A stretch of 64,000 bases of DNA from Solibacillus sp. R5-41 (GTDB lineage: Bacteria > Bacillota > Bacilli > Bacillales_A > Planococcaceae). The stretch's first letter is position 1; each line of letters opens with the position of its first letter. Below, piece after piece: positions 10,090 through 19,560 of this stretch. The DNA is taken from the NCBI RefSeq assembly GCF_002736105.1, contig NZ_CP024123.1:3588001-3652000 (forward strand). Direction: 5' to 3'. Below the pieces are notes generated by a model. It was not told the origin of the DNA. It saw nothing but the letters and a program-made list of their open reading frames with translations, and made no database searches. A program made the position numbers and the translations under genes.

Positions 10090-11274
10090 TTACTTATCGT
10101 TTAATGCGACAATGCCTGGTAATTGTTTACCTTCCATTAATTCAAGGGATGCACCGCCACCTGTTGAAATGTGGTTCATTTGTGATGCTACGCCGAATTT
10201 TTCTACTGCCGCAGCTGAGTCACCGCCACCGATAATTGTATAGCCCGCTGTTTGTGCCATCGCATCTGCAACTGTTTTCGTACCATTTGCAAACTTATCG
10301 ATTTCAAATACACCCATTGGTCCGTTCCAAATGATTAAATTTGATTTTTGAATAACTTCTGCATAATTTTCAGCAGTTTTTGGTCCGATATCTAAGCCCA
10401 TCCAATCAGCTGGAATGGCATCAATATTGACAACTTGTGTTTCTGCATCTTTTGAAAATTCATTAGCTAAAACGGCATCGACTGGCATATGTAACTCGAC
10501 ACCTTTTGCTTTTGCTTGTTCGATAAAGCTTTTTGCTAATTCAATTTTATCTTCTTCTAATAAAGATTTTCCGATATCGTGGCCCATTGCTTTCACAAAT
10601 GTGAATGACAGACCGCCACCAATAATTAAGTGATCCACTTTATCTAATAAGTTCTCGATTACGTCGATTTTATCCTTTACTTTGGCCCCACCGATAATTG
10701 CCGTAAATGGACGCTCTGGATTTGATAAGGCTTTTCCAAGTACATCTAACTCTTTTTCCATTAATAAACCAGAAACAGCCGGCACAAATTTCGCAATGCC
10801 TTCTGTTGAAGCATGTGCACGGTGAGCTGCGCCAAATGCATCGTTAATATAAAGGTCGGCTAATTTTGCAAAGCTTTCTGCTAAAGCAGGGTCATTTTTT
10901 TCTTCCCCTTTATGGAAACGAACATTTTCAAGTAGCACGATGTCGCCCTCTTGCATGCTATTTACTGCCGATTCAACTGCTTCACCAATTGACTCATCTA
11001 GCTTTGTTACAGGCTTGTTCATTAATTCTGAAAGACGCACTCCAACAGCAGTTAGACGCATATCTTCTTTTACTTCGCCTTTAGGTCGACCTAGGTGAGA
11101 AGCTAAAATAACTTTTGCTCCATTTTCAACTAGTTGTTGAATTGTTGGGATCGCTGCACGAATACGCGTTTCATCTGTAATGCGACCTTCCTCCATTGGT
11201 ACGTTGAAATCCACACGTACGAATACGCGTTTCCCTTTTACTTCTACATCGTTCATTGATTTCTTTAAAAACAT
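10090..11274 (-). CDS. pgk: Phosphoglycerate kinase
   Basis: A 394-residue two-lobed kinase that makes ATP from 1,3-bisphosphoglycerate. N-lobe motifs [20 protein letters not shown] and [16 protein letters not shown] bind the triose; the C-lobe has [11 protein letters not shown], the nucleotide loop WNGPMGVFE and the conserved GGGDSAAAV followed by [15 protein letters not shown]. Length is as expected. AGGAGG is nine bases before the ATG. It is preceded by a terminator and a repeat that separate it from gap, so it may be read partly from a separate transcript. Confidence 0.98.
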   Translation of the reverse strand: MFLKKSMNDVEVKGKRVFVRVDFNVPMEEGRITDETRIRAAIPTIQQLVENGAKVILASHLGRPKGEVKEDMRLTAVGVRLSELMNKPVTKLDESIGEAVESAVNSMQEGDIVLLENVRFHKGEEKNDPALAESFAKLADLYINDAFGAAHRAHASTEGIAKFVPAVSGLLMEKELDVLGKALSNPERPFTAIIGGAKVKDKIDVIENLLDKVDHLIIGGGLSFTFVKAMGHDIGKSLLEEDKIELAKSFIEQAKAKGVELHMPVDAVLANEFSKDAETQVVNIDAIPADWMGLDIGPKTAENYAEVIQKSNLIIWNGPMGVFEIDKFANGTKTVADAMAQTAGYTIIGGGDSAAAVEKFGVASQMNHISTGGGASLELMEGKQLPGIVALNDK

Positions 11275-11431
11275 AAAGTAAATCCTCCTTTAATTTTCAT
11301 CGGATATTTCCAGATTTAAATACTATTTATTTTTGCTCTTTATTAAAATTTGAATATGACTATATAATTTGCAATAAATATACCTTCTGTTGATGTACGC
11401 TTTCAATTATAGATTCTAATAATTTCATGTT

Positions 11432-11463
11432 AAAAAGAGCGGCTAGGTAATCCCTTCCGCTCT
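11432..11463 (-). terminator. Terminator between gap and pgk
   Basis: Stem AGAGCGG/CCGCTCT (11436-11442, 11457-11463) followed on the minus strand by TTTTT. It lies downstream of repeat R3, so gap-cggR messages would carry R3 in their 3' untranslated end. Partial read-through would feed pgk. Confidence 0.75.
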
Positions 11464-11551
11464 ATACCCTCATATATTATAATGGTTGCTTCTTTTAAAG
11501 GCTATACTTTTTATGTCGAATAACAAGTAATATGTCACACTTTTTCCTTAC

Positions 11552-11742
11552 ATCAATTACACCTATGCTAATTCTTGTTCAGATTTTTTCGGACTAGCTC
11601 GAAAAAAACTCTAAAAATTTGTGGCATTCGCCGAGGACTTTAACTTGATTCAGACGGGGTTTGAACCCCCTGAATGAAGGTCATACCTGGCATACATCCC
11701 CCACTTATAGATGTGGGAGACTTCTGCTGAAACAAGTTAAAA
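11552..11742 (+). repeat. Composite intergenic repeat, copy R3 (modules A, E, B)
   Basis: Degenerate module A (ATCAATTACACCT, CAGATTTTTT...AAAAATTTG around a CGAG-type hairpin), module E as ATTCAG-GGGG-tttgaa-CCCC-CTGAAT, and module B as CCCCCAC-ttatagat-GTGGGAG with the terminal CAAGTTAAA. It occupies most of the gap-pgk intergenic region. Confidence 0.8.
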
Positions 11743-11763
11743 TTAAGTATGACACATTTCAAC

Positions 11764-12777
11764 TTACTTTTCGTTTAACCCTTGTTTGACAATGTATAAC
11801 GCTAAGTCCATTAGACGTGTTGAATAGCCGATTTCATTATCATACCAAGATACTACTTTTACCATACGATTTTCCATGACCATTGTTGAAAGCCCATCAA
11901 TCGTTGATGATGCTGGATTACCGTTATAATCAATCGACACAAGTGGTAATTCATTGTATGCTAAAATCCCTTTTAATTCACCTTCTGATGCCTCTTTTAA
12001 TGCGGCATTTACCGATTCAAGCGTCACATCTGTATTGAGCTCTGCTACTAAGTCCACACATGATACGTTCGGTGTTGGGACACGCATTGAGAAACCATCT
12101 AATTTTCCTTTTAACTGTGGTAATACTTTCGAAACAGCTACTGCTGCTCCTGTTGTTGTTGGAATCATGGACACCGCGCCTGCACGTGCACGACGTGGGT
12201 CTGAGTGCGGGAAGTCTAAAATACGCTGATCATTCGTGTATGAGTGAATCGTTGTCATCATACCGCGTTTAATCCCGAATTTTTCATCCAGTACTTTTGC
12301 AAATGGCGCTAAACAGTTTGTCGTACAAGATGCATTTGAAATAACATCCTGTGACGGGTCATATTCTGTATGGTTTACTCCCATTACATATGTCGGCATG
12401 TCTCCTTTAGCAGGTGCTGATAAAATCGCCTTTTTCGCACCGGCCTCGATATGTTTCGATACTTCCTCCAGAGAACGCCATCTTCCTGTACATTCTAATA
12501 CAACGTCTACACCCATTTCTCCCCATGGTAACTTCGCTGGATCCGGCTCCGAACACACTTGAATTCGCTTACCGTTTACAATGAATGCCTTGTCTTCTGC
12601 TTCTACATCCGCATCATATACACCGTGAACAGAATCAAATTTCAATAAATGTGCTAATTGACCTGCATCTGTTAAATCATTGACTGCAACTACTTCAAAT
12701 TCTTCATGTTTCATCGCCTCACGAAATACTAAACGTCCGATTCGACCAAATCCATTAATCGCTAATTTTAATACCAT
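11764..12777 (-). CDS. gap: Glycolytic NAD-dependent glyceraldehyde-3-phosphate dehydrogenase
   Basis: A 337-residue GapA-type enzyme that makes 1,3-bisphosphoglycerate and NADH. The Rossmann start INGFGRIGR is followed by VAVNDLTD, as in NAD-specific glycolytic forms. The catalytic Cys lies in SNASCTTNCLAPF and the general-base His in IHSYTND. The C-terminus carries SWYDNEIGYSTR. Its place directly after cggR identifies it as the glycolytic rather than the gluconeogenic (GapB) isoenzyme. The usual STG before the nicotinamide site reads CTG, a small variation. GGAGG precedes the ATG. A terminator and repeat follow. Confidence 0.97.
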   Translation of the reverse strand: MVLKLAINGFGRIGRLVFREAMKHEEFEVVAVNDLTDAGQLAHLLKFDSVHGVYDADVEAEDKAFIVNGKRIQVCSEPDPAKLPWGEMGVDVVLECTGRWRSLEEVSKHIEAGAKKAILSAPAKGDMPTYVMGVNHTEYDPSQDVISNASCTTNCLAPFAKVLDEKFGIKRGMMTTIHSYTNDQRILDFPHSDPRRARAGAVSMIPTTTGAAVAVSKVLPQLKGKLDGFSMRVPTPNVSCVDLVAELNTDVTLESVNAALKEASEGELKGILAYNELPLVSIDYNGNPASSTIDGLSTMVMENRMVKVVSWYDNEIGYSTRLMDLALYIVKQGLNEK

Positions 12778-12841
12778 GTGTAATTCCTCCAGTTAAATAT
12801 ATTTATTTAAACAGTCTGTGCTTGAGCACGTCGTTAAAAAC

Positions 12842-13876
12842 TTATTTTATTTTGGAAATGATTTCATTTGCCGTTTGTTCATCTGTAATGAATGTTGTCT
12901 GTGGTGCGGCATTTTTAAAGTACGCTTGAATCGCGATGGCTTTATTTATACCAGCCGCAATAGCAATAATATGCTGTGCCTTTTTTACTTGTTCGAGCTG
13001 GATACCAATCGTTCGAATATGATGAACAATTTCCCCTGTCTCGTTGAAATAATAGCCAAAAGCTTCTCCTACTGCTCCTTTTTCTTCTAATAATTGCTGC
13101 TCTATTTGAGAACTATTACGTCGAATGGCCATCTCTTGCGCTGCGCCAATTCCATGAACAACAATACTGACTTTTTCATATAAAGCCATCATCTCTTGAA
13201 TCATAGGCTCACTTTTCATCGCTTGATATGCTTGCTCACTTAAATGCTCTGGTAAAAATAAGGTGCGATAAGTTGCGGTACATTTTTGAGCAAACTTTGC
13301 GACGATTGTATTTGCTTGGAAGCTCATTTCATCGCCCATTCCACCGCGTGCCGCAATAAAGCATGCCGTATTAAGCGGAGAGACTGGCGTTAAAAAATCG
13401 CCAATTGCTGCAACTGAGTTTCCACCTGTAACCGCAATATTACATTTTCCTTGTGCGTGTTTCGTAATGATTTTTGCGCCTTCTTTACCTAATACATACT
13501 TAATCGTTGCATCTTCTTCAACGTTGCCGGGAATGATAATAACACGTTCAATTTTAAAGAGCTTTGCAAGTCGCTGCTCCTTCGTTGTTATACCCGATAT
13601 TTCATGGAATAATTCCTTGAGTTGCTCTAATATGCCATACCCTTGTGCCGAGCAAATCATGCCCTTTTGTTGAATGACAATTAGTTGTTGCTCACTTAAA
13701 ATATCTGTTTCATTGCGCACTTCTCGTTCTGTCCATTGCAGCTGCTCAGCTAAAGCTCTTCTGCCAATTGGACCGTACATCTCAATTGCTTGTAAAACAC
13801 GAAATCGCTTTTTAAAAATCTTTTCGATTTCTGGCATTAACTTTCGTCCTGCATCCAAATAAGAACGATTGTCCAA
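12842..13876 (-). CDS. cggR: CggR, repressor of central glycolytic genes
   Basis: A 344-residue SorC-family repressor. The N-terminal winged helix-turn-helix (about residues 20-80) includes YGPIGRRALAEQL and WTEREVRNETDIL. The large sugar-phosphate-binding domain carries VTGGNSVAAIGDFL and AARGGMG. In B. subtilis fructose-1,6-bisphosphate relieves repression of the gapA operon (family knowledge). Start is TTG at 13876 with AGGTGG close upstream; the next ATG would remove part of the N-terminus. It is first in the operon, 64 bases before gap, and a CggR-like operator lies just upstream of its start, so autoregulation is expected. Confidence 0.95.
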   Translation of the reverse strand: MDNRSYLDAGRKLMPEIEKIFKKRFRVLQAIEMYGPIGRRALAEQLQWTEREVRNETDILSEQQLIVIQQKGMICSAQGYGILEQLKELFHEISGITTKEQRLAKLFKIERVIIIPGNVEEDATIKYVLGKEGAKIITKHAQGKCNIAVTGGNSVAAIGDFLTPVSPLNTACFIAARGGMGDEMSFQANTIVAKFAQKCTATYRTLFLPEHLSEQAYQAMKSEPMIQEMMALYEKVSIVVHGIGAAQEMAIRRNSSQIEQQLLEEKGAVGEAFGYYFNETGEIVHHIRTIGIQLEQVKKAQHIIAIAAGINKAIAIQAYFKNAAPQTTFITDEQTANEIISKIK

Positions 13877-13900
13877 AAAACCACCTACTAACTCTATATT

Positions 13901-13937
13901 GGACTATATATGTCCCTCTTTGTAATTTTATGTCCCA
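13901..13937 (-). promoter_or_regulatory. CggR operator
   Basis: On the minus strand two half-site units occur: TGGGAC-N6-TTAC, four bases, then AGGGAC-N6-AGTC. This matches the B. subtilis operator pattern of two CGGGAC-N6-TGTC units spaced by four bases (family knowledge). It lies downstream of the promoter, as in B. subtilis. Confidence 0.85.
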
Positions 13938-13968
13938 CTTGGTGCAAAAAAAATGAATTTCTAATGCC

Positions 13969-13997
13969 ATTATAAAATAAACTAATAATTTTTGCAA
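13969..13997 (-). promoter_or_regulatory. Sigma-A promoter of the cggR operon
   Basis: TTGCAA (13992-13997) and a perfect TATAAT (13969-13974) with a 17-base spacer on the minus strand. The predicted transcript start is about 25 bases before the CggR operator. Confidence 0.85.
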
Positions 13998-14034
13998 TAA
14001 AAATTGATCAAATTTTAGCGTTTAGGCGCTAGTT

Positions 14035-14271
14035 TCATTCACTTAGCGCCTCAAACAATGTTGGATAATCAAGTCGACCATACTGAATAATTCGATCATT
14101 CCATTCAATTACCGGAATCATCAGCATGTATTTTTCATGAATAGCATCATTTTCTTCAATATTAACTATTTCGATTTGAAATGCAATGTCTTCTTGGACA
14201 ATCTTTAACGTTTGCAAGCCTTCTATGCATAGCTCGCAGTTTGGTTTTGTAAAAAATTTTACGTGCATCAT
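14035..14271 (-). CDS. Glutaredoxin-like small thioredoxin-fold protein
   Basis: A 78-residue protein. VKFFTKPNCELCIEG has the beta strand and CxxC (CELC) of glutaredoxin or thioredoxin-like folds. The conserved cis-Pro region reads LMIPVIEWNDRII. The length fits the DUF836/glutaredoxin family. Two adjacent ATG codons follow GGGGGTG; the first is used. A gene of this kind often precedes cggR in Bacillales. Its substrate is unknown. It has its own position upstream of the cggR promoter, so it is probably a separate transcript. Confidence 0.85.
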   Translation of the reverse strand: MMHVKFFTKPNCELCIEGLQTLKIVQEDIAFQIEIVNIEENDAIHEKYMLMIPVIEWNDRIIQYGRLDYPTLFEALSE

Positions 14272-14702
14272 TACACCCCCACTATCATTATGGCATAGGC
14301 GTAACGATATATGAAGGAACTTAGCCTCATATCCAACAAATAAGTAGCGAAAAGAAATGATATACGAAATGACTCTAAATACTTTAATACCCTTCCTTAC
14401 ATAATCGCCGTTTTGTCTACTGTAATAGTTGCGCAGATTTGACGGTGCAACGGCTGAACGGTCGTTCTATCCCTCACTTTTAACTTACTAACTATTAAAT
14501 TCTGTCCACCAGAACCCAAAATACAGCCTATATTGTTAACACATATAATCCGTAATTGCTCCGTATTTTCATAAAGACAATTACTCACAAGAAAAGCCCC
14601 ACGTAAGATTTCCTCTCACATAGGACCCCCCATCCAACCTCACTCAATGTATTTTCATTAAACATAGTGAATTGTCGGAATATTTCGCGCGCCATGTTCA
14701 TA
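14272..14702. other. Region with one doubtful small ORF
   Basis: Apart from the doubtful ORF at 14397-14588 I see no RNA gene, repeat or clear promoter here. Confidence 0.5.
14397..14588 (-). CDS. Doubtful small hypothetical protein
   Basis: A 63-codon frame from GTG, with a weak GGGG eight bases upstream. The alternating hydrophobic pattern (LRIICVNNIGCIL, NLIVSKLKV) looks like small beta-rich spore proteins of the GerP type, but I could not match a family. It follows the TPM-domain gene by 114 bases. It may equally be noncoding. Confidence 0.3.
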   Translation of the reverse strand: MSNCLYENTEQLRIICVNNIGCILGSGGQNLIVSKLKVRDRTTVQPLHRQICATITVDKTAIM

Positions 14703-15422
14703 TTAATCCATTTTATCCCCACCACCCGATGAGCGCCTCCCACTTCCGAAACCGCTTGTTGGGAAACCTCCTGTGCGGTATATGTGCCTCACTGTTCTTC
14801 TACGCCCACCCGGACCGCCGCCACCAAATTTGCTAAGGCTCAAATAAATAATTACGATAAAAATAATAAGTGCTGTTGGTAAATCTGCATCATCTTCATT
14901 AACAGGCTTTACTAAATCTGTGCCACCTACATCTCCATCCATTTTTACATAAAAGGTACTTAAAATGTTTGCAATTGCAGTCGTATAATCTCCTTTTTCT
15001 ATATAAGGCATCATATACGTATCGATCATGCCTCTCAGTAACTCACCTGGATACTCTCCTTTTAAGCCGTCCCCAACAACAATCCAACTATTATTAATGC
15101 CCGCCCCTGCATTCGGTGTCACAAAAATAAGTATCCCATTATTTAACTGTGCATCCCCAATACCCCATTCGCGTATCACTTCTTCGCCAAATTCATAAGG
15201 CTCTAAATCCACAATTGTATCAAGTGTCATCATGACAATCACATTGCCTGTCGAACTTTCCAATGCCTTTGCTGTTTGAATCAATTGTTGCTCAACATCA
15301 TCTGAAATCACATTGGCTTGATCATAAACATACGATTGATATGCAGGCTTTTTCGGAATTGCCGCCATTATCGTAAATGGCATCACAAACATACATATAA
15401 TGAATAAAACTAAAAATCTCAT
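14703..15422 (-). CDS. TPM-domain membrane protein (YgcG family)
   Basis: A 239-residue protein: signal peptide (about residues 1-20), TPM domain (about 22-170) with YVYDQANVIS, EFGEEVIREWGIG and DGLKGEYPGELLRGMIDTYM, then one membrane helix (about 185-203), then a Gly/Arg/Ser-rich tail with GGGGPGG and SSGGG. This layout is standard for YgcG/TPM-phosphatase proteins, whose bacterial role is poorly known; photosystem II repair is known only for plant relatives. The longer in-frame start at 15455 is rejected because GGGGGAG lies just before the ATG at 15422. Repeat R4 lies immediately upstream. Confidence 0.85.
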   Translation of the reverse strand: MRFLVLFIICMFVMPFTIMAAIPKKPAYQSYVYDQANVISDDVEQQLIQTAKALESSTGNVIVMMTLDTIVDLEPYEFGEEVIREWGIGDAQLNNGILIFVTPNAGAGINNSWIVVGDGLKGEYPGELLRGMIDTYMMPYIEKGDYTTAIANILSTFYVKMDGDVGGTDLVKPVNEDDADLPTALIIFIVIIYLSLSKFGGGGPGGRRRTVRHIYRTGGFPTSGFGSGRRSSGGGDKMD

Positions 15423-15457
15423 GTCATCTCCCCCTCTCCGAAAGCGACTTGGCATTG

Positions 15458-15570
15458 TTAGCCAGAGTTCCCTTACTTCAAGCTAGGTTTAAATACCCAC
15501 TGAATGAAGGGCACATTTGGCAATTATCCCCCATTTATAAAATGGAGGATTTTTGCTGAATCATATTAAA
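15458..15570 (+). repeat. Composite intergenic repeat, copy R4 (end of D, modules E and B)
   Basis: Begins with the D-module end AGCCAGAGTTCC, continues with a degenerate E module ending ACTGAATGAAGGGCA, then B as CCCCCAT-ttataa-AATGGAGG. Relative to R1 the B stem changes CAC/GTG to CAT/ATG with pairing kept. It lies between divergent genes. Confidence 0.7.
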
Positions 15571-15777
15571 TTATTATATTTTGGCATAGTGAACATTGCT
15601 ACTAATCCAATGCAGGCTAATATCACAAATATCGTAATTATTACATTGCCATTGTTGTTTTTTATCATAGAAAAATTCTACTTTTTTCCGCTTCTCCCAA
15701 ATGGTTTTATGCATGTTTTTTTTACTAATAGCCACAATAACCGTGTATGAAAATTTTTGTTATGGAGGTTATTAATT

Positions 15778-16389
15778 ATGGAAACCCAATCTTCACAATC
15801 TCAAGATAATTCCATGCCGCTTTCGATGAATCACGGTGCCCACGAGCTTTTCGACGTACATGAGGTATTAGGTTCGATGATTTCAGGTCTGAATCAATAT
15901 GTACTGTTAAGAGATCAAGTACAGGATCAAGAACTCCTTACAATGATGGACCGTCAGTACGCATTTATGCTCGATGAATACAATATTACGATGGAGGCTT
16001 ACAAAACTGGTAAAGATCCACAGCATCCGACAAGAAGCTACAATATGCAAATGGGCAATGATTTCACTTATGGATTGAAACCTGGTGAGCCGAAAAAACC
16101 GATTCAAACTGCTAGTGAAATTTGTGATGGTGTTATTTCTGGTTTCATGCTTGGCTGTCATAAAAATAGTGCAAAAGGGAAAACTGCTGCGGCACTTGAA
16201 TCTACAAATCCGGTTGTACGTCGCGTTCTTCAGGATTCTGTCCCTAACTGTATCGAAATGGCTTACGAAGTTTCGCTTTATCAAAACAAAAAAGGTATTT
16301 ACCAAGTCGCACAACTTTCACAAGCAGATATGAACACAATGCTAAACATGTTTGGTCAAGCACAACAAGCAAAAAATATGCCAAATTAA
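15778..16389 (+). CDS. CotF-family spore coat protein
   Basis: A 203-residue protein of the CotF/ferritin-like coat family (PF07875 type). The N-terminal half reads MNHGAHELFDVHEVL and then a helix-rich segment with LLTMMDRQYAFMLDEYN; the C-terminal half has EICDGVISGFMLGCHKNSA. Family members are found in the spore coat or released during sporulation (family knowledge). GGAGG at 15764-15768 sets the ATG at 15778; an in-frame upstream start lacks a site. It stands alone with its own terminator. Expression by a sporulation sigma factor is likely, but I could not assign boxes. Confidence 0.85.
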   Translation: METQSSQSQDNSMPLSMNHGAHELFDVHEVLGSMISGLNQYVLLRDQVQDQELLTMMDRQYAFMLDEYNITMEAYKTGKDPQHPTRSYNMQMGNDFTYGLKPGEPKKPIQTASEICDGVISGFMLGCHKNSAKGKTAAALESTNPVVRRVLQDSVPNCIEMAYEVSLYQNKKGIYQVAQLSQADMNTMLNMFGQAQQAKNMPN

Positions 16390-16401
16390 AAATTCTATAA
16401 C

Positions 16402-16437
16402 AAAAAAGCTGCCTTATTCTAGCAAGGCAGCTTTTTT
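16402..16437. terminator. Bidirectional terminator between coat gene and ABC transporter
   Basis: AAAAAAGCTGCCTT (16402-16415) pairs with AAGGCAGCTTTTTTT (16424-16437). T runs on both strands serve the two convergent genes. Confidence 0.9.
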
Positions 16438-16458
16438 TACATTTTAATTTTGGGTGTA

Positions 16459-16504
16459 TAATCAATTATGCCTTAACATAATTGTATCCAGATATCGCTG
16501 AATG
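16459..16504 (+). repeat. Repeat fragment R5 (module A1)
   Basis: ATCAATTATG...CATAATTG followed by TATCCAGAT, the start of module A, then truncated. The stem ATTATG/CATAAT differs from ATTACG/CGTAAT of R7 by a pairing-preserving C-G to T-A change. Confidence 0.6.
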
Positions 16505-16505
16505 A

Positions 16506-17228
16506 TTACAGTACTTTGCCTAAAAACGCTTGTGTACGTTCGTTTTGCGGATTACCAAATACATCATTTGGGTGACCTTCTTCAACAATATAGCCACCAT
16601 CCATAAATAATACGCGATCGCCCACTTCACGTGCAAAGCCCATTTCATGCGTCACGACAACCATTGTCATTCCTTCTTTTGCTAAATCTTTCATAACCTC
16701 TAGCACTTCTTTCACCATCTCTGGATCAAGCGCAGATGTCGGCTCATCAAACAGCATAATTTTCGGCTTCATCGCAAGAGCTCGTGCAATCGCGACACGC
16801 TGCTGTTGTCCACCTGATAGCTGCTGCGGGAAATTATCCGCCTTTTCACGTAACCCTACTTTAGTAAGCAATTCTAACGCTAGCTTTTCGGCTTCTACTT
16901 TACTTATTTTACGAATTTGCATTGGTGCCATCATAATATTATCAATTACTGACATATGCGGAAACAGGTTGAACTGTTGGAACACCATGCCTACCTCTGT
17001 GCGAATATCGTTAATATTCGTTTGCGGGTCATTAATTTTTACACCTTCAATATAAATAGCACCATCTGTCACTTCTTCAAGCAAGTTCATACAACGAAGA
17101 AACGTACTTTTCCCCGAACCTGAAGGACCAATGACACATACGACTTCTTTTTCATGAACTTCATAATCAATACCCTTTAATACTTCGAGCTTGCCAAAAT
17201 GCTTGTGTAAATTTTGTACTTTAATCAT
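16506..17228 (-). CDS. Amino-acid ABC transporter ATP-binding protein
   Basis: A 240-residue ATPase of the polar amino acid uptake (GlnQ/HisP) group. Walker A is GPSGSGKST, the Q-loop [10 protein letters not shown], signature [15 protein letters not shown], Walker [14 protein letters not shown] and switch His VTHEMGFA, all intact. It is third in the minus-strand group binding protein - permease - ATPase and overlaps the permease by four bases. Substrate cannot be read from this subunit. Confidence 0.95.
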   Translation of the reverse strand: MIKVQNLHKHFGKLEVLKGIDYEVHEKEVVCVIGPSGSGKSTFLRCMNLLEEVTDGAIYIEGVKINDPQTNINDIRTEVGMVFQQFNLFPHMSVIDNIMMAPMQIRKISKVEAEKLALELLTKVGLREKADNFPQQLSGGQQQRVAIARALAMKPKIMLFDEPTSALDPEMVKEVLEVMKDLAKEGMTMVVVTHEMGFAREVGDRVLFMDGGYIVEEGHPNDVFGNPQNERTQAFLGKVL

Positions 17229-17920
17229 TTATGCGTGCCCCTTTTCTTTCGAGGATTATAATTAATGTCGACACGCTTTTCAACCATTGCAATAATCTTC
17301 GTCGCTGTATAGGTTAAAACTAAATAAAGGAATGCTGCAAATAAATATGGCTCCCAGAAACGTTGATATGTGCCCGCCACGACCTTACTGACATATAAAA
17401 TTTCTGCCCCTGCAATAACTGTCACAAGTGAAGAATCTTTTAATAATGCAATAAATTCATTACCTAGTGGTGGAATCATACGGCGGAAAGCTTGCGGTAA
17501 TATTACTTTACGCATCGCTTGAGAATGCGTTAACCCGAGTGAACGAGCTGCTTCCATTTGACCTTTATCAATAGACTGAATTCCAGCACGGAAAATTTCT
17601 GCATTGTAGGCTGCACTATTTAAAATTAGCCCTACAATCCCTGATACCCACCAGCTCATTGATTCACCAAATATTGTCGGGATTACTGCTAAATGAATTA
17701 ATAGTAATTGTACAAGCATTGGTGTACCACGAAATACGTCAATATAAATTTTTGCTGGCCAATAAATCCACTTTTTATTCGAAACTTGACCTAATCCGAG
17801 TAACAATCCGAAAATAACCCCGCCGATATAACCGCATAGCGTTAAAATAATTGTCGTTAAAAAACCACTTAAATATAATTCACGGTAGTCCCAGATTATA
17901 TCCCATCTAAAAAAATCCAT
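17225..17920 (-). CDS. Amino-acid ABC transporter permease
   Basis: A 231-residue HisM/GlnP-type inner-membrane permease with about five hydrophobic helices. The EAA-type loop reads [20 protein letters not shown], which contacts the ATPase. ATG at 17920 is chosen because AGGAGG lies eight bases upstream; the GTG at 17929 overlaps that site. A single permease gene suggests a homodimer. It starts 19 bases after the binding-protein gene. Confidence 0.93.
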   Translation of the reverse strand: MDFFRWDIIWDYRELYLSGFLTTIILTLCGYIGGVIFGLLLGLGQVSNKKWIYWPAKIYIDVFRGTPMLVQLLLIHLAVIPTIFGESMSWWVSGIVGLILNSAAYNAEIFRAGIQSIDKGQMEAARSLGLTHSQAMRKVILPQAFRRMIPPLGNEFIALLKDSSLVTVIAGAEILYVSKVVAGTYQRFWEPYLFAAFLYLVLTYTATKIIAMVEKRVDINYNPRKKRGTHK

Positions 17921-17939
17921 CTGAAACACCTCCTAAACG

Positions 17940-18731
17940 TTACTCAATTTCTGTTCCTGTAATTTCTGCTAGCTTACCGTTTTCTTTAATCTTTCCTAAA
18001 CCTTCATTTAAAACATCTAACAATTCTTTATTTCCTTTTTTCACCATGAATCCAAAGTAATCTACTTCAAATGAATCATCTTCAATTGTTTTCAATCCTG
18101 AGTCTGGGTTATTTTTAATGTATTCTAAAATAACTGCATTATCACCAATTGCAGCCTCCGCTGAACCATTAAGTACTTCTGTTAATGCTACCGAGAAGTT
18201 TTCATACGCTAAAATATTTTTACTACCTTTGCCTTGTAATTCTTGTGCTGCAATATGACCCGTAGTATTCATTTGCACAGCAATTTTCGAATCCTTTAGT
18301 TCATCTAACTTTTCAATTTTCGAATCCTCTTTTGTCACAATTAATAATGAAGCTTCATAATAAGGATCTGTGAAGTCATACGTTTCTTTACGTTCATCTG
18401 TAATTGTAATGGCTGCTGCGCCCATATCAATTCCACCAGTAGTAACTTGGCTCATCATGGCATCCCAGCCTGTATTTTCAATTTCTGTTTCGATGCCCAT
18501 TTCCTCACCGATAGCCGCTAAAATTTCTGCATCTAATCCAACTACATTTCCTTTGGTATCTAAATATTCAAATGGTGCATACGTTGCCTCAGTACCCGCA
18601 ACAATTTTTGTAATTTTTCCAGCATCATCTGTTGACGCGCCTGTAGAATCCTTATCCGCTCCACATGCCGCTAAAATCATCGTTACGGCTGCAAATGGTG
18701 CGATTATTTTGAATAATTTATTCTTTTTCAT
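17940..18731 (-). CDS. Amino-acid ABC transporter substrate-binding lipoprotein
   Basis: A 263-residue family 3 solute-binding protein. The signal peptide ends in the lipobox MILAAC, so the mature protein is lipid-anchored on the outer face of the membrane. The binding fold shows YAPFEYLDTKGNVVGLDAEI, GWDAMMSQVTTGGIDMGAAAI and the RKETYDFTDPYY signature. The sequence is close to glutamine/arginine-type receptors, but the ligand is not certain. AGGAGGAG precedes the ATG. It is the first gene of the transporter group. Confidence 0.93.
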   Translation of the reverse strand: MKKNKLFKIIAPFAAVTMILAACGADKDSTGASTDDAGKITKIVAGTEATYAPFEYLDTKGNVVGLDAEILAAIGEEMGIETEIENTGWDAMMSQVTTGGIDMGAAAITITDERKETYDFTDPYYEASLLIVTKEDSKIEKLDELKDSKIAVQMNTTGHIAAQELQGKGSKNILAYENFSVALTEVLNGSAEAAIGDNAVILEYIKNNPDSGLKTIEDDSFEVDYFGFMVKKGNKELLDVLNEGLGKIKENGKLAEITGTEIE

Positions 18732-18971
18732 AATATACTCCTCCTAATGCTTCATTATTTAATAATTGATTTTAATTAGCTTCACCTATTATATTAATTT
18801 CACAATTAATATACAACACTAAATTTTAAAAATAATGATTATTATTGCACATTCATGCATTTTTATAAACTAAACGAGCAGTATTTTTACATTTTATAAA
18901 TAATTATTCATCCATTCCAGTTAAAGCCCTTGCTGAATATTCATTTTATACAGCTTTATTCCATTTATACA

Positions 18972-19318
18972 TCAAAAAAAAAAAAACGCAACACAATTAG
19001 ATGTGTTACGCTCAAAATTTTATTTTAAGTTTAAAAAGAATGAGTTTGGGATAAAATGAATCGGTACAGTGATTATTTTACCCCATTAAACCTTCATTCC
19101 CCCATTGTTGGCGATAGTTTATTACACTACCTCCACAATCGGAATATATAAGTATATTAAAACAGTAAAATGGCGCCCATGAAAGGCATAATAGAATGGC
19201 TACATAGCTCAATTACGAGAAAACGATACGTAGCGTTTGTGCGATGTCGAAAAAAGTCGATTTTTTGCTCATTTAATACAACATTTATTAATGTACTAAT
19301 TATTGAAGGTTTTTTCAA
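18972..19318 (-). ncRNA. Possible small RNA with own promoter and terminator
   Basis: On the minus strand TTGAAA (19313-19318) and TACATT (19290-19295) are 17 bases apart. About 270 bases downstream lies a terminator, CGCAACACA/TGTGTTACG (18987-18995, 19002-19010) with one imperfect pair, followed by a run of more than ten T. Between them TGGGGTAAAAT pairs with ATTTTATCCCA (19047-19057, 19075-19085) with one G-U pair. No gene explains the terminator. A 19-codon frame (MSKKSTFFDIAQTLRIVFS) lies near the 5' end without a ribosome site. I recognise no known RNA family. Expression is unproven. Confidence 0.35.
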
Positions 19319-19560
19319 GCAATTTCAATTATTTTTATAAAGATATTTGAATTTGTGATTTTTCCGCTGAAGTTTTGGAGGGTGAGTTGTAATGTTTGGT
19401 TTACAAAAAGTGTAATACTTGTGTAGTGTTGTTTCATTGTCTATCTATTTATTAAGCTTTTCAGAAAAAAGGTTTTTGTAGAGTAAATCTCCTTATATAT
19501 TGCTAGTTCAATATTTAGAGGGTTTCACATACAATCTTTAACATATCTTAATAAGTAACA

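Noticed and set aside
15907-16314. Antisense ORF inside the coat-protein gene
   Set aside because: Shadow frame with no start site and unnatural composition.
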